Assembly: GCF_016917755.1 (NCBI RefSeq)
Contig: NZ_CP070326.1
Coordinates: 558,001-622,000, forward strand
Source: Streptomyces noursei
GTDB taxonomy: Bacteria; Actinomycetota; Actinomycetes; Streptomycetales; Streptomycetaceae
DNA length: 64,000 nt
Reading direction: 5' to 3'
A model generated the notes under the pieces. The model did not search any database. It was not told the DNA's origin and was given only the letters and a program-made list of their open reading frames with translations. Below, piece by piece: positions 1-8,327 of the stretch. Both the position numbers and the translations under genes were made by a program. The number at the start of each line of letters is the position of its first letter. Positions within the stretch are counted from its first letter, which is position 1.

Positions 1-129
1 TCGCAAGCGGGGTCGCCGGGGCAGCCTGTGGTAGACAACGACGCCCCACACGGCCCTCGCGCCTCGCAACCCCACGTCCGCGAGCGCGACGGTTTCCCCT
101 TCAGCCCCCCACCCGCCCGGAGCCCCCCC

Positions 130-1113
130 ATGAGCGACGACGACCGGCCGGCCCACCTCATCCGTCTCGGCCTGTCGGCAACCGAGGCCACCACCTACCT
201 GGCCATGTTGGACACCGGCCCCACCACCGTCGCCGCACTGGCCCGGCGGCTGGGCCGGACGCCCGCCGACGCGGAACACACCCTCGCCCGGCTCATCCAC
301 CTGGGCCTGGCCACCAGCCACGGCCCCGATCGCTCCGGCATCGCACCGATCGAACCCTCCATCGGCCTCGGACGCCTGGCCAGCGCCCGTACCGAGGAGC
401 TGCAACAGGCCCATCTGGTGGCGATGGACGCCTACCGCACCTACCGGCGCCAGGTGCACCCGCAGGCCACCGACGACCTCGTCGAAGTGGTCACCGGGCC
501 GCAGATCGTGGAACGCATCCTCCAGGTCGAGGACGCCGCGACCTCCGAGGTGCTGCGCTTCGACACCCCGCCGTGGCACACCGGCGGCACGCCCAATCCG
601 ACCGAGATCCGCAACCTGGAGCGCGGCGTCTCCTATCGCATCGTGTACTCCAAGTCCGCGGTGGAGAACAGCGATTACTACGCCTGCAACATCCGACCGT
701 GCATCGCGGCGGGCGAGCGGGCCCGGGTGCTCCAGTCCCTGCCGGTGAAGCTGGGCGTCTTCGATCAGCGGCTGGCCATCGTCTCGCTGGCGTTCGGCGA
801 CACCGACGTGAACGACTCGATGCTGCTGGTCCGCCCGTCCAGCCTGTTGCGGGCGCTCACCGGACTGTTCGAGACCTCCTGGCGGTCCGCCTATCCGCTG
901 CACTTCGGCGAGCGGGTGCCGCCCGCGCTGCGCCCGATCCAGCGCCGGATCCTGGAACTGCTCGGCAGCGGCGTCACCGACGAGACCATCGCCGAACTCC
1001 TCGGCATCAGCCGCCGCACCCTCTCCCGCCAGCTGGAACAGCTCAACCGGGCCGCCGACGCCACCACCCGCTTCCAACTCGCCCTGTACGCCGCACGAAA
1101 GGGATGGGTCTGA
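130..1113 (+). CDS. TrmB/LuxR-type helix-turn-helix regulator
   Basis: 327-residue one-component regulator. The N-terminal 70 residues look like a TrmB-type winged helix (LGLSATEATTYLAML, then an ALARRLGRTPADAE recognition region). The middle is an effector-like domain. The C-terminus is a LuxR/GerE-like HTH (ILELLGSGVTDETIAELLGIS). An in-frame ATG lies 102 bases upstream, but its extension is Pro-rich and unlike the family, so I take the ATG at 130. It converges on the ferredoxin/P450 pair. Family members often sit beside natural-product or P450 genes; the target and ligand here are unknown. Confidence 0.8.
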   Translation: MSDDDRPAHLIRLGLSATEATTYLAMLDTGPTTVAALARRLGRTPADAEHTLARLIHLGLATSHGPDRSGIAPIEPSIGLGRLASARTEELQQAHLVAMDAYRTYRRQVHPQATDDLVEVVTGPQIVERILQVEDAATSEVLRFDTPPWHTGGTPNPTEIRNLERGVSYRIVYSKSAVENSDYYACNIRPCIAAGERARVLQSLPVKLGVFDQRLAIVSLAFGDTDVNDSMLLVRPSSLLRALTGLFETSWRSAYPLHFGERVPPALRPIQRRILELLGSGVTDETIAELLGISRRTLSRQLEQLNRAADATTRFQLALYAARKGWV

Positions 1114-1135
1114 TGCGCGTCGAGGGGTGATGCGG

Positions 1136-1163
1136 GGTGCCGGCCGGGTGCGCGACCGGCACC
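1136..1163. terminator. convergent hairpin between regulator and ferredoxin
   Basis: Perfect 8-bp stem GGTGCCGG (1136-1143) and CCGGCACC (1156-1163) with a 12-base loop, between two convergent genes. No U-tract, as is usual in Streptomyces. Confidence 0.5.
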
Positions 1164-1219
1164 GCACGCCCCGAAGGAGCCGGCCGCCGAACGGCGTCGA
1201 CCTCCTCCGGTCCCCTCCG

Positions 1220-1420
1220 CTACGTGTCGGCCTCGACGACCTGGACGGCGCGGGACGGGCAGAGCATGCCGGCCTCGCGGACCGCCGGCCGGTCGTCGCC
1301 GGCGGGGTCGGACCGCAGCACCGTGACGACCCCCTCGTCGTCCTGGTCGAACACCCCCGGAGCGGTCAGTGCGCACAGTCCGGCGCCGACGCAGAGCATC
1401 CGATCGACGCTCACTCGCAT
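1220..1420 (-). CDS. 3Fe-4S ferredoxin, P450 redox partner
   Basis: 66-residue small ferredoxin that should pass electrons to the P450 encoded 28 bases upstream on the same strand. Visible cluster ligands are CVGAGLC near the N-terminus and a single Cys-Pro (MLCPSRAV) near the C-terminus. Three cysteines and CxxxxxC spacing fit a [3Fe-4S] cluster, as in SuaB-type partners of CYP105 enzymes. A GTG two codons upstream is also possible; the GGGGGAGAGG ribosome site suits the ATG at 1420 better. No ferredoxin reductase lies nearby. Confidence 0.88.
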   Translation of the reverse strand: MRVSVDRMLCVGAGLCALTAPGVFDQDDEGVVTVLRSDPAGDDRPAVREAGMLCPSRAVQVVEADT

Positions 1421-1448
1421 GGTCACCCCTCTCCCCCTTTCCGCTCCG

Positions 1449-2669
1449 TCACCAGGTGACCGGGAGCTCGTTGACGCCCTGGATCGTGGTGCCCGGTCGC
1501 AGCTTCAACTGGTCGACGGGAACGGCCAGTTTGAGCGTCGGGACGCGGTCCATCAGCGCGTTGAGGATGACCTCCAGCTCCAGGCGGGCGAGGTTCTGCC
1601 CCAGGCACTGGTGCACACCGAAGCCGAAGGACAGATGGTGGCGCGCGGAGCGGCGAACGTCGAAGGAGTCGGGGTCCTCGTACACCGAACCGTCGCGGTT
1701 GGCTATGGAGTTGACGACGATGACGCCCTCGCCGGCCCGGATGAGCTGGCCCTCGATCTCGATGTCGGCGAGGGCGATGCGCCCGCCGGCGATGTCCGCG
1801 ATGGCCAGGTAGCGGAGCAGTTCCTCCACCGCACCGGGGATGAGGCTGCGGTCCTCGCGCAGCGCCGCGTACTGCTCGGGGTGTTCCAGCAGGGTGATCG
1901 CGCTGAGGGAGGTCATCGACGCGGTCGTCTCGTGACCGGCGATGAGCAGCAGCATCGCCGTGGAGGCCAGTTCCTCACGGTCGATCTCGCCCTTGGCGAG
2001 CTGCTCGGTGACCAGGGTGCTCACGAGCCCCGGCCGGGGCTCGGCCTGACAGGCGGTGATGAGTGCGTCCATGTAGCGCACGAGGTCCTGGCGCGCGGTG
2101 GAGGCGCTCGCCACGTCCGTGGCCTGCACCAGACGCTTGCTCGCGTCCTGGAAGAAGTCATGGTCGGCGTAGGGCACGCCGAGCAGTCGGCAGATCACCA
2201 TGGACGGCACCGGCAGCGAGAACTGGCTGACCAGATCGGCCGGCGGGCCCGAGGCGAGCATCTCGTCGAGGAAGCCGTGCACGATCTCCTCGACCTCCGG
2301 GCGCATGCCCTTGATCCGTTTGACGGTGAACTCGCTGATCGTCATCCGCCGCTTGGGACCGTGCTCGGGCGGGTCCATGCCGATGAACGCCGGCCGGCCC
2401 TCCCGGACCACCTCGAAGCGCGGGGACGTGGCGGGGAAGTTGGCATCGGTGCGCTTGGAGGACAGGCGCGGATCGGCGAGCAGCTTGCGGGCCGCCTCGT
2501 GCTTGGTCACCACCCATACCTGTCGGCCGTCGTAGAGGGTCACCCGGTGCAGGGGCCCGGGGGTGTCCCGCAACCTGGCGTAGCCCTCCGGTAACTGGTA
2601 GGGGCAGGTCCGGTCACTGGGGAAGGCAGGCGCATCCGTGGCCTGGGGCGTCGTGGCGATATCGGTCAT
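1449..2669 (-). CDS. cytochrome P450, CYP105-like
   Basis: 406-residue soluble P450 monooxygenase. The oxygen-binding I-helix motif is AGHETT (244-249), the K-helix ExxR is E283-R286, and the heme loop is FGFGVHQCLG with the thiolate Cys355. The N-terminal YQLPEGYARLRD is typical of the CYP105 group, which hydroxylates varied xenobiotics and natural products. The ferredoxin gene follows in the same operon and a TetR gene is divergent, so substrate-induced expression is likely. Substrate unknown. Confidence 0.92.
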   Translation of the reverse strand: MTDIATTPQATDAPAFPSDRTCPYQLPEGYARLRDTPGPLHRVTLYDGRQVWVVTKHEAARKLLADPRLSSKRTDANFPATSPRFEVVREGRPAFIGMDPPEHGPKRRMTISEFTVKRIKGMRPEVEEIVHGFLDEMLASGPPADLVSQFSLPVPSMVICRLLGVPYADHDFFQDASKRLVQATDVASASTARQDLVRYMDALITACQAEPRPGLVSTLVTEQLAKGEIDREELASTAMLLLIAGHETTASMTSLSAITLLEHPEQYAALREDRSLIPGAVEELLRYLAIADIAGGRIALADIEIEGQLIRAGEGVIVVNSIANRDGSVYEDPDSFDVRRSARHHLSFGFGVHQCLGQNLARLELEVILNALMDRVPTLKLAVPVDQLKLRPGTTIQGVNELPVTW

Positions 2670-2702
2670 CGGTCCACTCCGAATCGATTTCTCACGCGTT
2701 AA

Positions 2703-2730
2703 AGAACGCCGTGTTCTCTAATTGGGAGAA
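2703..2730. promoter_or_regulatory. overlapping inverted repeats, candidate TetR operator
   Basis: Two interleaved palindromes lie in the divergent P450/TetR promoter region: AGAAC-N5-GTTCT (2703-2717) and TTCTC-N7-GAGAA (2714-2730). A related half-site, TAGAGAACG, follows at 2744-2752. This is an AT-richer island in GC-rich DNA. The placement suits repression of both genes by the neighbouring TetR protein; this is inferred. Confidence 0.5.
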
Positions 2731-2786
2731 TAGACTGACCCCATAGAGAACGCAACGGCCTCTACGAGACAACTCCAGGAGTCACG

Positions 2787-3440
2787 CTGTCCCCCAACGC
2801 CGACCCCACCACCGCACCCGCCGCCGACCACCGCAAAGGCCCCCGGCGCCGCGGCGCGGAGCTGGAGAACGCCATCCTGATGGCGGCCCTGGAGGAGCTC
2901 AGCGAGACCGGCTACGCCGCGCTGACGATGGAACGGGTGGCCAGCCGGGCCCGCACCGGCAAGGCCGCCCTCTACCGACGCTGGCCCGGACGCGCCGAAC
3001 TGGTCATGGATGCCTGCAGGTTGGCCGGCCTCGCCTCGATCGAGCCGCCCGACACCGGCGCCCTGCGCTCGGACGTGATCGACCTGATGCGGCAGATCGC
3101 CGCCAAGGTGGCCAGCCCGCTCGGCGGCATCCTGCGCGGCCTGTTGGCCGAGATGACCCGCGATCCCGAATTCGCCAAGCTGGTCCGGGAAAGCGTCCAC
3201 ACCGTCGGCCCGGCGGCCCTTCGCGGCATCCTGGAGCGCGCCGCCGAACGCGGCGAGATCGAACCCCGGATCCTCACGTCCCGGCGCGCCACGGTCGCCA
3301 CCGACCTGCTGCGCAACGAGTTCCTGCTCTTCGGCGCGCCCGTGGCGGACGACGTCATCACCGACATCGTCGACGACGTCTACCTACCGCTGATCCTGCA
3401 CCCGGCCCCGAAGCGCACCGACGGGTCGGATGGACCCTAG
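2787..3440 (+). CDS. TetR-family repressor (CTG start proposed)
   Basis: About 217 residues. The first ATG (2880) would cut off helix 1 of the DNA-binding domain. The frame stays open upstream to a stop at 2736 with no ATG, GTG or TTG. A CTG at 2787 sits five bases after AGGAG (2777-2781) and gives an N-terminus LSPNADPTTAPAAD typical of TetR proteins. HTH region: LTMERVASRARTGKAALYRR. Divergent from the P450/ferredoxin operon, which it probably represses. The start is inferred from ribosome site and domain completeness. Confidence 0.8.
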   Translation: MSPNADPTTAPAADHRKGPRRRGAELENAILMAALEELSETGYAALTMERVASRARTGKAALYRRWPGRAELVMDACRLAGLASIEPPDTGALRSDVIDLMRQIAAKVASPLGGILRGLLAEMTRDPEFAKLVRESVHTVGPAALRGILERAAERGEIEPRILTSRRATVATDLLRNEFLLFGAPVADDVITDIVDDVYLPLILHPAPKRTDGSDGP

Positions 3441-3487
3441 GGCCCGTCCGATGGGTCATGGCCGGCTCGTGCGCGGCAAGCCCTCGG

Positions 3488-4564
3488 TCACCGCCATCCC
3501 GCCCGCCCGGATCGGACGCCGGTGCCACCGGGCGCAGTGGCGATCGCCGGCGCCGGCTCCGCCGGCAGACGCTGCTCGGCGGAGGCCATGATGTGCGCGA
3601 TGAGCTCGGGGTACGTCCCGCCGGCGCTCTCCCACTGGAGGGGCAGCAGCGAGTAGCTGGGGCTCAGCCCGGGCAGCGGGTTGACGTCCAGGACGTAGGG
3701 CTCGCCGGCGGCATCGCACCGCAGGTCCACCCGGCCGGCGTCCCGGCAGCCGAGCGCGCGCCACGCCTGTACCGCGAGTGCGGCGATGCGCCGCGACGCG
3801 GTGGTGTCGTCGAGGAGCCGCGCAGGGACCGGTTTCTGCGACGCGTCGTGCTTTCTGAGCGCGGTCAGGAACGGCTCCGCCGGCTCGTCGAAGAGGGGTT
3901 GCGAGACGCCGATCGGCCGGGCGTCCGCGCCGGCCCCCAGGACGCCGACGGTGTACTCCGGGCCCGGAAGATAGCGCTCGACCATCACCGGCTGACCGTG
4001 GCGCTCCCACAACTTCGCGCAGACCAGATGGAGTTGCCGCGGATCGGTCACCCGCGAGTCGATCCCGATGCCCTTGCTGGTGCCCTCGGCGACCGGCTTG
4101 GCGAACAACGGGTACGGCAGATCGACGGCGTCGAGGTCGTCGGGCCGCCGCACCACGGTGAACGGCGCCGTCGCCACCCCCGCTTGCCGGAGCAGCCGTT
4201 GAGTCGTGGGCTTGTGCAGACACACGGACAGGCACAGCGGGTCCGAGAAGGTGGCGGGGATGCGCCACTCCTCCAGCAGGGCCGGGATCTGGGCCTCGCG
4301 CGCGTATCCGTGATGGCCCTCGGCGAGATTGAAGACGAGGTCCCACCGCTCGCCGCGCAGCAGCCGCGCCATCAGCGCCGGCAGCGAGCCGATCACCACA
4401 CACCGGTGGCCGAGCTCCTCCAGGACGGCCGCGACGGTCTGTACCGTCGCCCACTCGTCGAACTCGGCGTCGTCCCCCTCCTCGGGTGGTCCGGCACCGA
4501 AGGTCTCCATGGACTCACCGCGCAAGTTGTAGGTGAGCCCCACGACCAGACGTGCATGCGACAC
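3488..4564 (-). CDS. ATP-grasp ligase, D-Ala-D-Ala ligase-like
   Basis: 358 residues from a GTG at 4564 preceded by GGAGGG (an upstream ATG at 4621 gives a longer, less convincing N-terminus). ATP-grasp features: FNLAEG near the N-terminus, PLFAKPVAEGTSKGIG nucleotide-binding lysine loop, VERYLPGPEYTVGVLG, and metal-binding VDLRCD...YVLDVNPLPGLSPS. It joins a carboxylate to an amine using ATP. It is more divergent than the housekeeping Ddl, so a dipeptide or natural-product substrate is equally likely. It stands alone between the TetR and oxygenase genes. Confidence 0.75.
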   Translation of the reverse strand: MSHARLVVGLTYNLRGESMETFGAGPPEEGDDAEFDEWATVQTVAAVLEELGHRCVVIGSLPALMARLLRGERWDLVFNLAEGHHGYAREAQIPALLEEWRIPATFSDPLCLSVCLHKPTTQRLLRQAGVATAPFTVVRRPDDLDAVDLPYPLFAKPVAEGTSKGIGIDSRVTDPRQLHLVCAKLWERHGQPVMVERYLPGPEYTVGVLGAGADARPIGVSQPLFDEPAEPFLTALRKHDASQKPVPARLLDDTTASRRIAALAVQAWRALGCRDAGRVDLRCDAAGEPYVLDVNPLPGLSPSYSLLPLQWESAGGTYPELIAHIMASAEQRLPAEPAPAIATAPGGTGVRSGRAGWR

Positions 4565-4745
4565 TACGGCGCCCTCCGCCTCAGAACTTCCTCGAACGCA
4601 GTGTGGGCGGGCCGGGTGCACGGCACGGGAGGCTCGTCCACCCGGGGTGCCACCGTTCCCGCGGACCGGGTCCTGGTGCCACCGCCCGGTCCCCTGCCGG
4701 AGCGTCCCCGGCGGGGAGGGGGATCCATCGCGACGGACGGCGCCG

Positions 4746-5879
4746 TCATGCCTCCGTGAGGCCGGTGGGGACCTGCCATTCGTAGCGGCGGCCCTTGTTG
4801 GTCATCCGCAGGCCCTCCTTGAACACGACCAGTCCCAGTTCGCTGGCGGCCTTCGCCGCGAGGGGCACTCCGTCGCCGGCCTTGCCGTATCCGAAGTTCA
4901 CGACGGAACCGGCCTGCAGGGCCAGTTTGTTCAAGTCCGCCGCGGGGACCTTGACCAGGTCGGCCGCCCGGTCGCCGATCAGGTGCCGGATGAGCGTCGG
5001 TCCCACCCCGGCGAAGGCCGGGCCGGGCAGCACTTCACGGATGAAGTCCAGGACGGCCTTGGTCAGCACGATGCCGGCCTCCGAGGACTTCTGCTGGCGC
5101 CGGAGGATGGTGTCGAAGAGCGCGGCGCCGTCTTCGAAGCCGGCGGGGTTGAGCCGGTCGTCGACACCCAGGACGTGTCCGATCACCCGCCAGATGTGGA
5201 AGAAGGCGTCGCGGTCCGCACGCGGAAGGTCCACTCCCAGGCTGACGAGCCCGTTGGGGATGGCGACCGAGAAGCTCATCAACGTCCCGGCGAGGTCCTC
5301 CTGGTTGACCGGCAGTCCCCAGGCACTGTTCCAGTCGTCCTGGCGGCCGACGTGGTAGCGCATGGTGGCGTGCAGCAGGCGGATCTTCTGCGCGGAGCGC
5401 AGCCCGTGCCCGTGCGGGCCCAGGCCGCCGTCGTCGAGGACGTCGACCACGAACTGCGAGGTCTCCATCAGCCTGCGGTACACCCCCGAGGTCAGGCGCT
5501 GCGAGCGCGCAAGGACCTGGGCCCCGTCCCCGCACCCGTAGCAGAGCGGGAGGGAGCCGCACAGCAGCGTCGAGACGACCAGTGCCTCGTAGCGGCCGAG
5601 CAGGCTGCGGCCGCGGTCCATCAGCGCCGGATCGGCCCAGTCCGGCAGGACGGCCGACTGCTCGAAGTACCGCTGGAGCTGCGGTGGGAGGCCGTCCGGC
5701 ACCGCGTCGCTGTTCCTGCCGAATCCATGGAGTGCCTGGCGCACCCGTTCCTGCTCGCCCGAGGCGTAGGTCTCCTCGATCGCGGCGTCGGCCGCCGGGT
5801 CCCCGGCCTTCCGCATCCGGTCGAGCAACTCGTCCGTCCACACACCAGCGGGCATCTCCGCCTCCTCGCGATTCGTCAT
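4746..5879 (-). CDS. MpaB/Lcp-family (DUF2236) heme oxygenase
   Basis: About 377 residues from the ATG at 5879 (MTNREEAEMPAG). The core, ARSQRLTSGVYRRLMETSQF then RLLHATMRYHV, matches the oxygenase_MpaB/latex-clearing-protein family, where the His of the second motif is a heme-b ligand and upstream Arg/Thr residues line the distal pocket. Lcp enzymes cleave polyisoprene. This protein has no signal peptide, unlike secreted Lcp, so an intracellular isoprenoid or lipid substrate is more likely. A lipase gene is divergent on the other side. Confidence 0.75.
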   Translation of the reverse strand: MTNREEAEMPAGVWTDELLDRMRKAGDPAADAAIEETYASGEQERVRQALHGFGRNSDAVPDGLPPQLQRYFEQSAVLPDWADPALMDRGRSLLGRYEALVVSTLLCGSLPLCYGCGDGAQVLARSQRLTSGVYRRLMETSQFVVDVLDDGGLGPHGHGLRSAQKIRLLHATMRYHVGRQDDWNSAWGLPVNQEDLAGTLMSFSVAIPNGLVSLGVDLPRADRDAFFHIWRVIGHVLGVDDRLNPAGFEDGAALFDTILRRQQKSSEAGIVLTKAVLDFIREVLPGPAFAGVGPTLIRHLIGDRAADLVKVPAADLNKLALQAGSVVNFGYGKAGDGVPLAAKAASELGLVVFKEGLRMTNKGRRYEWQVPTGLTEA

Positions 5880-6047
5880 GGTGACGCACACCTCTACCAG
5901 TCCGGACGGGGCTCCGGCGGGAGCATCACCCGTACGTGGACGGCGCCGTTGGCGTGCTCGATTTGATGCGCCGCCGTCAGCTCCTTTCCGTCGTCACGCC
6001 GTTCGAGGGATCACGGGCGCGGCGACGGCCGTCGTCCGGTCCGCTGC

Positions 6048-6119
6048 CACTACGAAAGGACCGACCTCGCACCGGGGCGATCCGCCCGCACGGCGCGAGC
6101 ACAGCGCACTACGAAAGGA
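6048..6119 (+). repeat. 13-bp direct repeat carrying an AAAGGA ribosome-site core
   Basis: CACTACGAAAGGA occurs at 6048-6060 and again at 6107-6119, 59 bases apart. The second copy is the ribosome site of the lipase gene. No start codon follows the first at a useful distance. A short tandem duplication of the leader is the simplest reading. Confidence 0.5.
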
Positions 6120-6125
6120 GCCCGC

Positions 6126-6950
6126 ATGTCCGCACCGTCCGCGATCGATCACCACGCGAAGACCGGGTACAGCCTCCCGTTGGCCTACTGGCTGGCCCAG
6201 GCATCCGATCTCGCCTACAAGGACGAGGCCACCATCGATTCCCAGGCCCGCTCCTGGGGCTTCGACGAGGTGCGCCACCATCAGACGCGGTTCACCCCGC
6301 CGTTCCCGCTCGAAGACACCCAGGCATACACCGCGGCCAGCGACCACATGATCATCACTGCCTTCCGCGGCACGGAGCCAGCACAGATCCGTGACTGGCT
6401 GTCCGACGCCAGCACTCCCCCGTGGCCGGGCCCGGCCACCACGGGCTATGTGCACTACGGCTTCGCCGAGGCACTCCAGTCGATCTTCCCCGAGGTCAAG
6501 GACACCCTTGCGGAGCTGCGCACCGACAACCAGACGGTGTGGTTCACCGGCCACAGTCTCGGCGGTGCGCTCGCCATGCTCGCCGGTGCGCGGATGTACC
6601 TGGAGGAGCCCCGGCTGCAGGCGGACGGCGTCTACACCTACGGGCAGCCCCGCACCTGCGACCGCATCCTGGCGGCCGCCTACAACAAGGGCTTCACGAA
6701 CCGCATGTACCGGTTCGTCAACAACAACGACATCGTTCCACAGCTGCCGCCCGAGCCCGTCTTCACGCATGTCGAGGCGCTCAGGTACATCGACGCGGGC
6801 GGCAAGCTGCATGACTCCATGGGGTTGTTCGGCAGTCTGGCGGACCGGGCCAAGGGGCTGACCGCGGACGCCTTCGCGCCCGCTGCGGACGGCATCCGGG
6901 ACCACTCGATCAAGCGCTATATCGCCGCCATCGAGCAGAACCTCTCCTGA
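6126..6950 (+). CDS. class 3 (fungal-type) lipase
   Basis: 274-residue alpha/beta hydrolase of the lipase_3 family. Nucleophile elbow GHSLGG at about residues 143-148, Asp in NNNDIVPQLPPEP, and probable catalytic His in the C-terminal DHSIKRYIAAIE. The sequence TAFRGTEP before the lid matches lipase_3 proteins. No signal peptide is visible, so it may be cytosolic or leave by another route. AAGGAG precedes the ATG. Divergent from the MpaB/Lcp-type oxygenase. Confidence 0.85.
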   Translation: MSAPSAIDHHAKTGYSLPLAYWLAQASDLAYKDEATIDSQARSWGFDEVRHHQTRFTPPFPLEDTQAYTAASDHMIITAFRGTEPAQIRDWLSDASTPPWPGPATTGYVHYGFAEALQSIFPEVKDTLAELRTDNQTVWFTGHSLGGALAMLAGARMYLEEPRLQADGVYTYGQPRTCDRILAAAYNKGFTNRMYRFVNNNDIVPQLPPEPVFTHVEALRYIDAGGKLHDSMGLFGSLADRAKGLTADAFAPAADGIRDHSIKRYIAAIEQNLS

Positions 6951-6967
6951 GAGGTTCACCAGAGGGG

Positions 6968-7006
6968 CCCGGCCCGGGCCGTACCGACGTGGTGCTCCGG
7001 GCCGGG
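6968..7006. terminator. hairpin after the lipase
   Basis: CCCGGCCCGG (6968-6977) and CCGGGCCGGG (6997-7006) form a 10-bp stem with a 19-base loop between convergent genes. Confidence 0.5.
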
Positions 7007-7032
7007 GACAGCGGCTCGGCCGCCGGAGGCCG

Positions 7033-7680
7033 TCAGGTGTTGTTGAGGCTGGTGTGGTTCCACCAGCCCTGGCGGCCGACGACGACCTCCACCGTCTGAC
7101 CGCTCTCGCCGATCTCGCCCTGGTACGTCTGATCCTTCTTCAGCGGGCCTTCCTGGAGCACGCCCTTGGGGTCCTCGATCGAGGAGAAGACGAGGGGCAG
7201 TCGACCGTCGGATGCGGCGTACGCCTGGCCGAGCGTGACCTGTCTGCCCATGATCTCGCCTGCGAGGGTGAAGGGCTGCTTCTGGGGGCCTCGATGGTCT
7301 GCCGGCCGGAGTCGACGACGAGCTCCTTGCGGTCCGCACCCGTGACGTTGGCGTTCCGCCGCCGTCGCATGTCCGGCTTCAGCTTGTCCGGGTCGGTGGC
7401 CTCCGGGATGTCGAGCGGGAAGTGGCACTGATACCAGGCGGCCTTCTTGTTGGCCAGGCGCACCGACCACCGGATCGATCCCGGTGACGTCGTCCTGGCC
7501 GAGCTTCAGTTCGCGGACAGCCTCGCCCGCCTTGTTGTAGCCGTAGATCCGGAAACGGGCGGCCTGTTTGATGGTCTTGCCTGAGCTGTCCTTGTACGAG
7601 CCGAGCCCCAGCGGCGGCTCGTCCGGCGACTCCGGGCGAACGGTTGCGGCGCGCCGGGCCGGATGCGGGTGCGCGGGTGC
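7033..7680 (-). pseudogene. frame-disrupted hypothetical gene (two compensating indels)
   Basis: Coding-quality sequence is split over two frames: LGLGSYKDSSGKTIKQAARF through GQDDVTGID in one frame, RWSVRLANKKAAWYQCHFPL through GRQTIEAP in a second, then QKQPFTLAGEIMGRQVTLG to the C-terminal WWNHTSLNNT back in the first. The switches are near 7474 (one extra base) and 7290 (one base missing from a C run). No start or signal peptide is visible; the 5' end runs into the TetR stop. I do not recognise the family. Sequencing error in homopolymers or recent decay are both possible. Confidence 0.6.
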
Positions 7681-7682
7681 GG

Positions 7683-8327
7683 TCAGGTCGCGGTCGTCGC
7701 GGGAGCGTGCCAGAGGCCGGTGATCGCGTCGACGAGCCCGTCCGCGTAGGCGTCCCAGTCGGCGTGGACGGTGGGAGTGCCGTCGGCGAGTGCGCGTTCC
7801 CGCTCGGCGAGCGTGTGCACCATCAACTGCCGTGCCATGTCGCCGCGTTCGAGTCGGACGGCGGGCGGCAGATCGGGCAGGCACCGGTTGAGGCCGTCGA
7901 GGCTGCTCACGAGGGACGGGCCGAACGCCTCGTCGATCATCAGCTCGCGCAGGACGGGGTCGGTCATCAGCTGGGCGGCGAACCGCGCGTACCAGGTCGG
8001 GGCGCCCAGGCAGCTCAGGTGCTGGGCGCCCGGCCGGACCAGGCAGGCCACCCAGTCCCGCACCTCGCGCGAGGCGCCGGCCCTGGCCAGCATGCGCACC
8101 CGCAGCGCGTCGATCGGCTCGGCGTGCCGGCGGACGATGGCCCGGATCAGGTCGGTCTTGGTGCCGAAGTGGTAGCCGACCGCGGCGTTGTTGCCCTGCC
8201 CGGCTGCCTCGCTGATCTGCCGGTTGGAGACGACGAACACGCCGTGCTCGGCGAACAGGCGCTCCGCCGCGGTGAGGATGGCCTCCCGGGTCTCCGCGGA
8301 ACGGGCGGCCTTGGCGGACCCCTTCAC
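7683..8327 (-). CDS. TetR-family repressor coupled to the P450
   Basis: 214 residues. HTH: TREAILTAAERLFAEHG, then SNRQISEAAGQGN and GYHFGTKTDL. The GTG start at 8327 overlaps the P450 stop (GTGA), so the two are translationally coupled and co-transcribed. This allows autoregulation from the palindrome in front of the P450. Ligand unknown; probably the P450 substrate or product. Confidence 0.88.
   Translation of the reverse strand: MKGSAKAARSAETREAILTAAERLFAEHGVFVVSNRQISEAAGQGNNAAVGYHFGTKTDLIRAIVRRHAEPIDALRVRMLARAGASREVRDWVACLVRPGAQHLSCLGAPTWYARFAAQLMTDPVLRELMIDEAFGPSLVSSLDGLNRCLPDLPPAVRLERGDMARQLMVHTLAERERALADGTPTVHADWDAYADGLVDAITGLWHAPATTAT

Noticed and set aside
2880..3440. ATG 2880 as start of the TetR gene
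   Set aside because: It removes the first HTH helix; the CTG at 2787 has a good ribosome site and restores the domain.
4622..4745. Short frames between the ATP-grasp and oxygenase genes
   Set aside because: Arg/Pro-rich, no ribosome site, and no protein-like segment.
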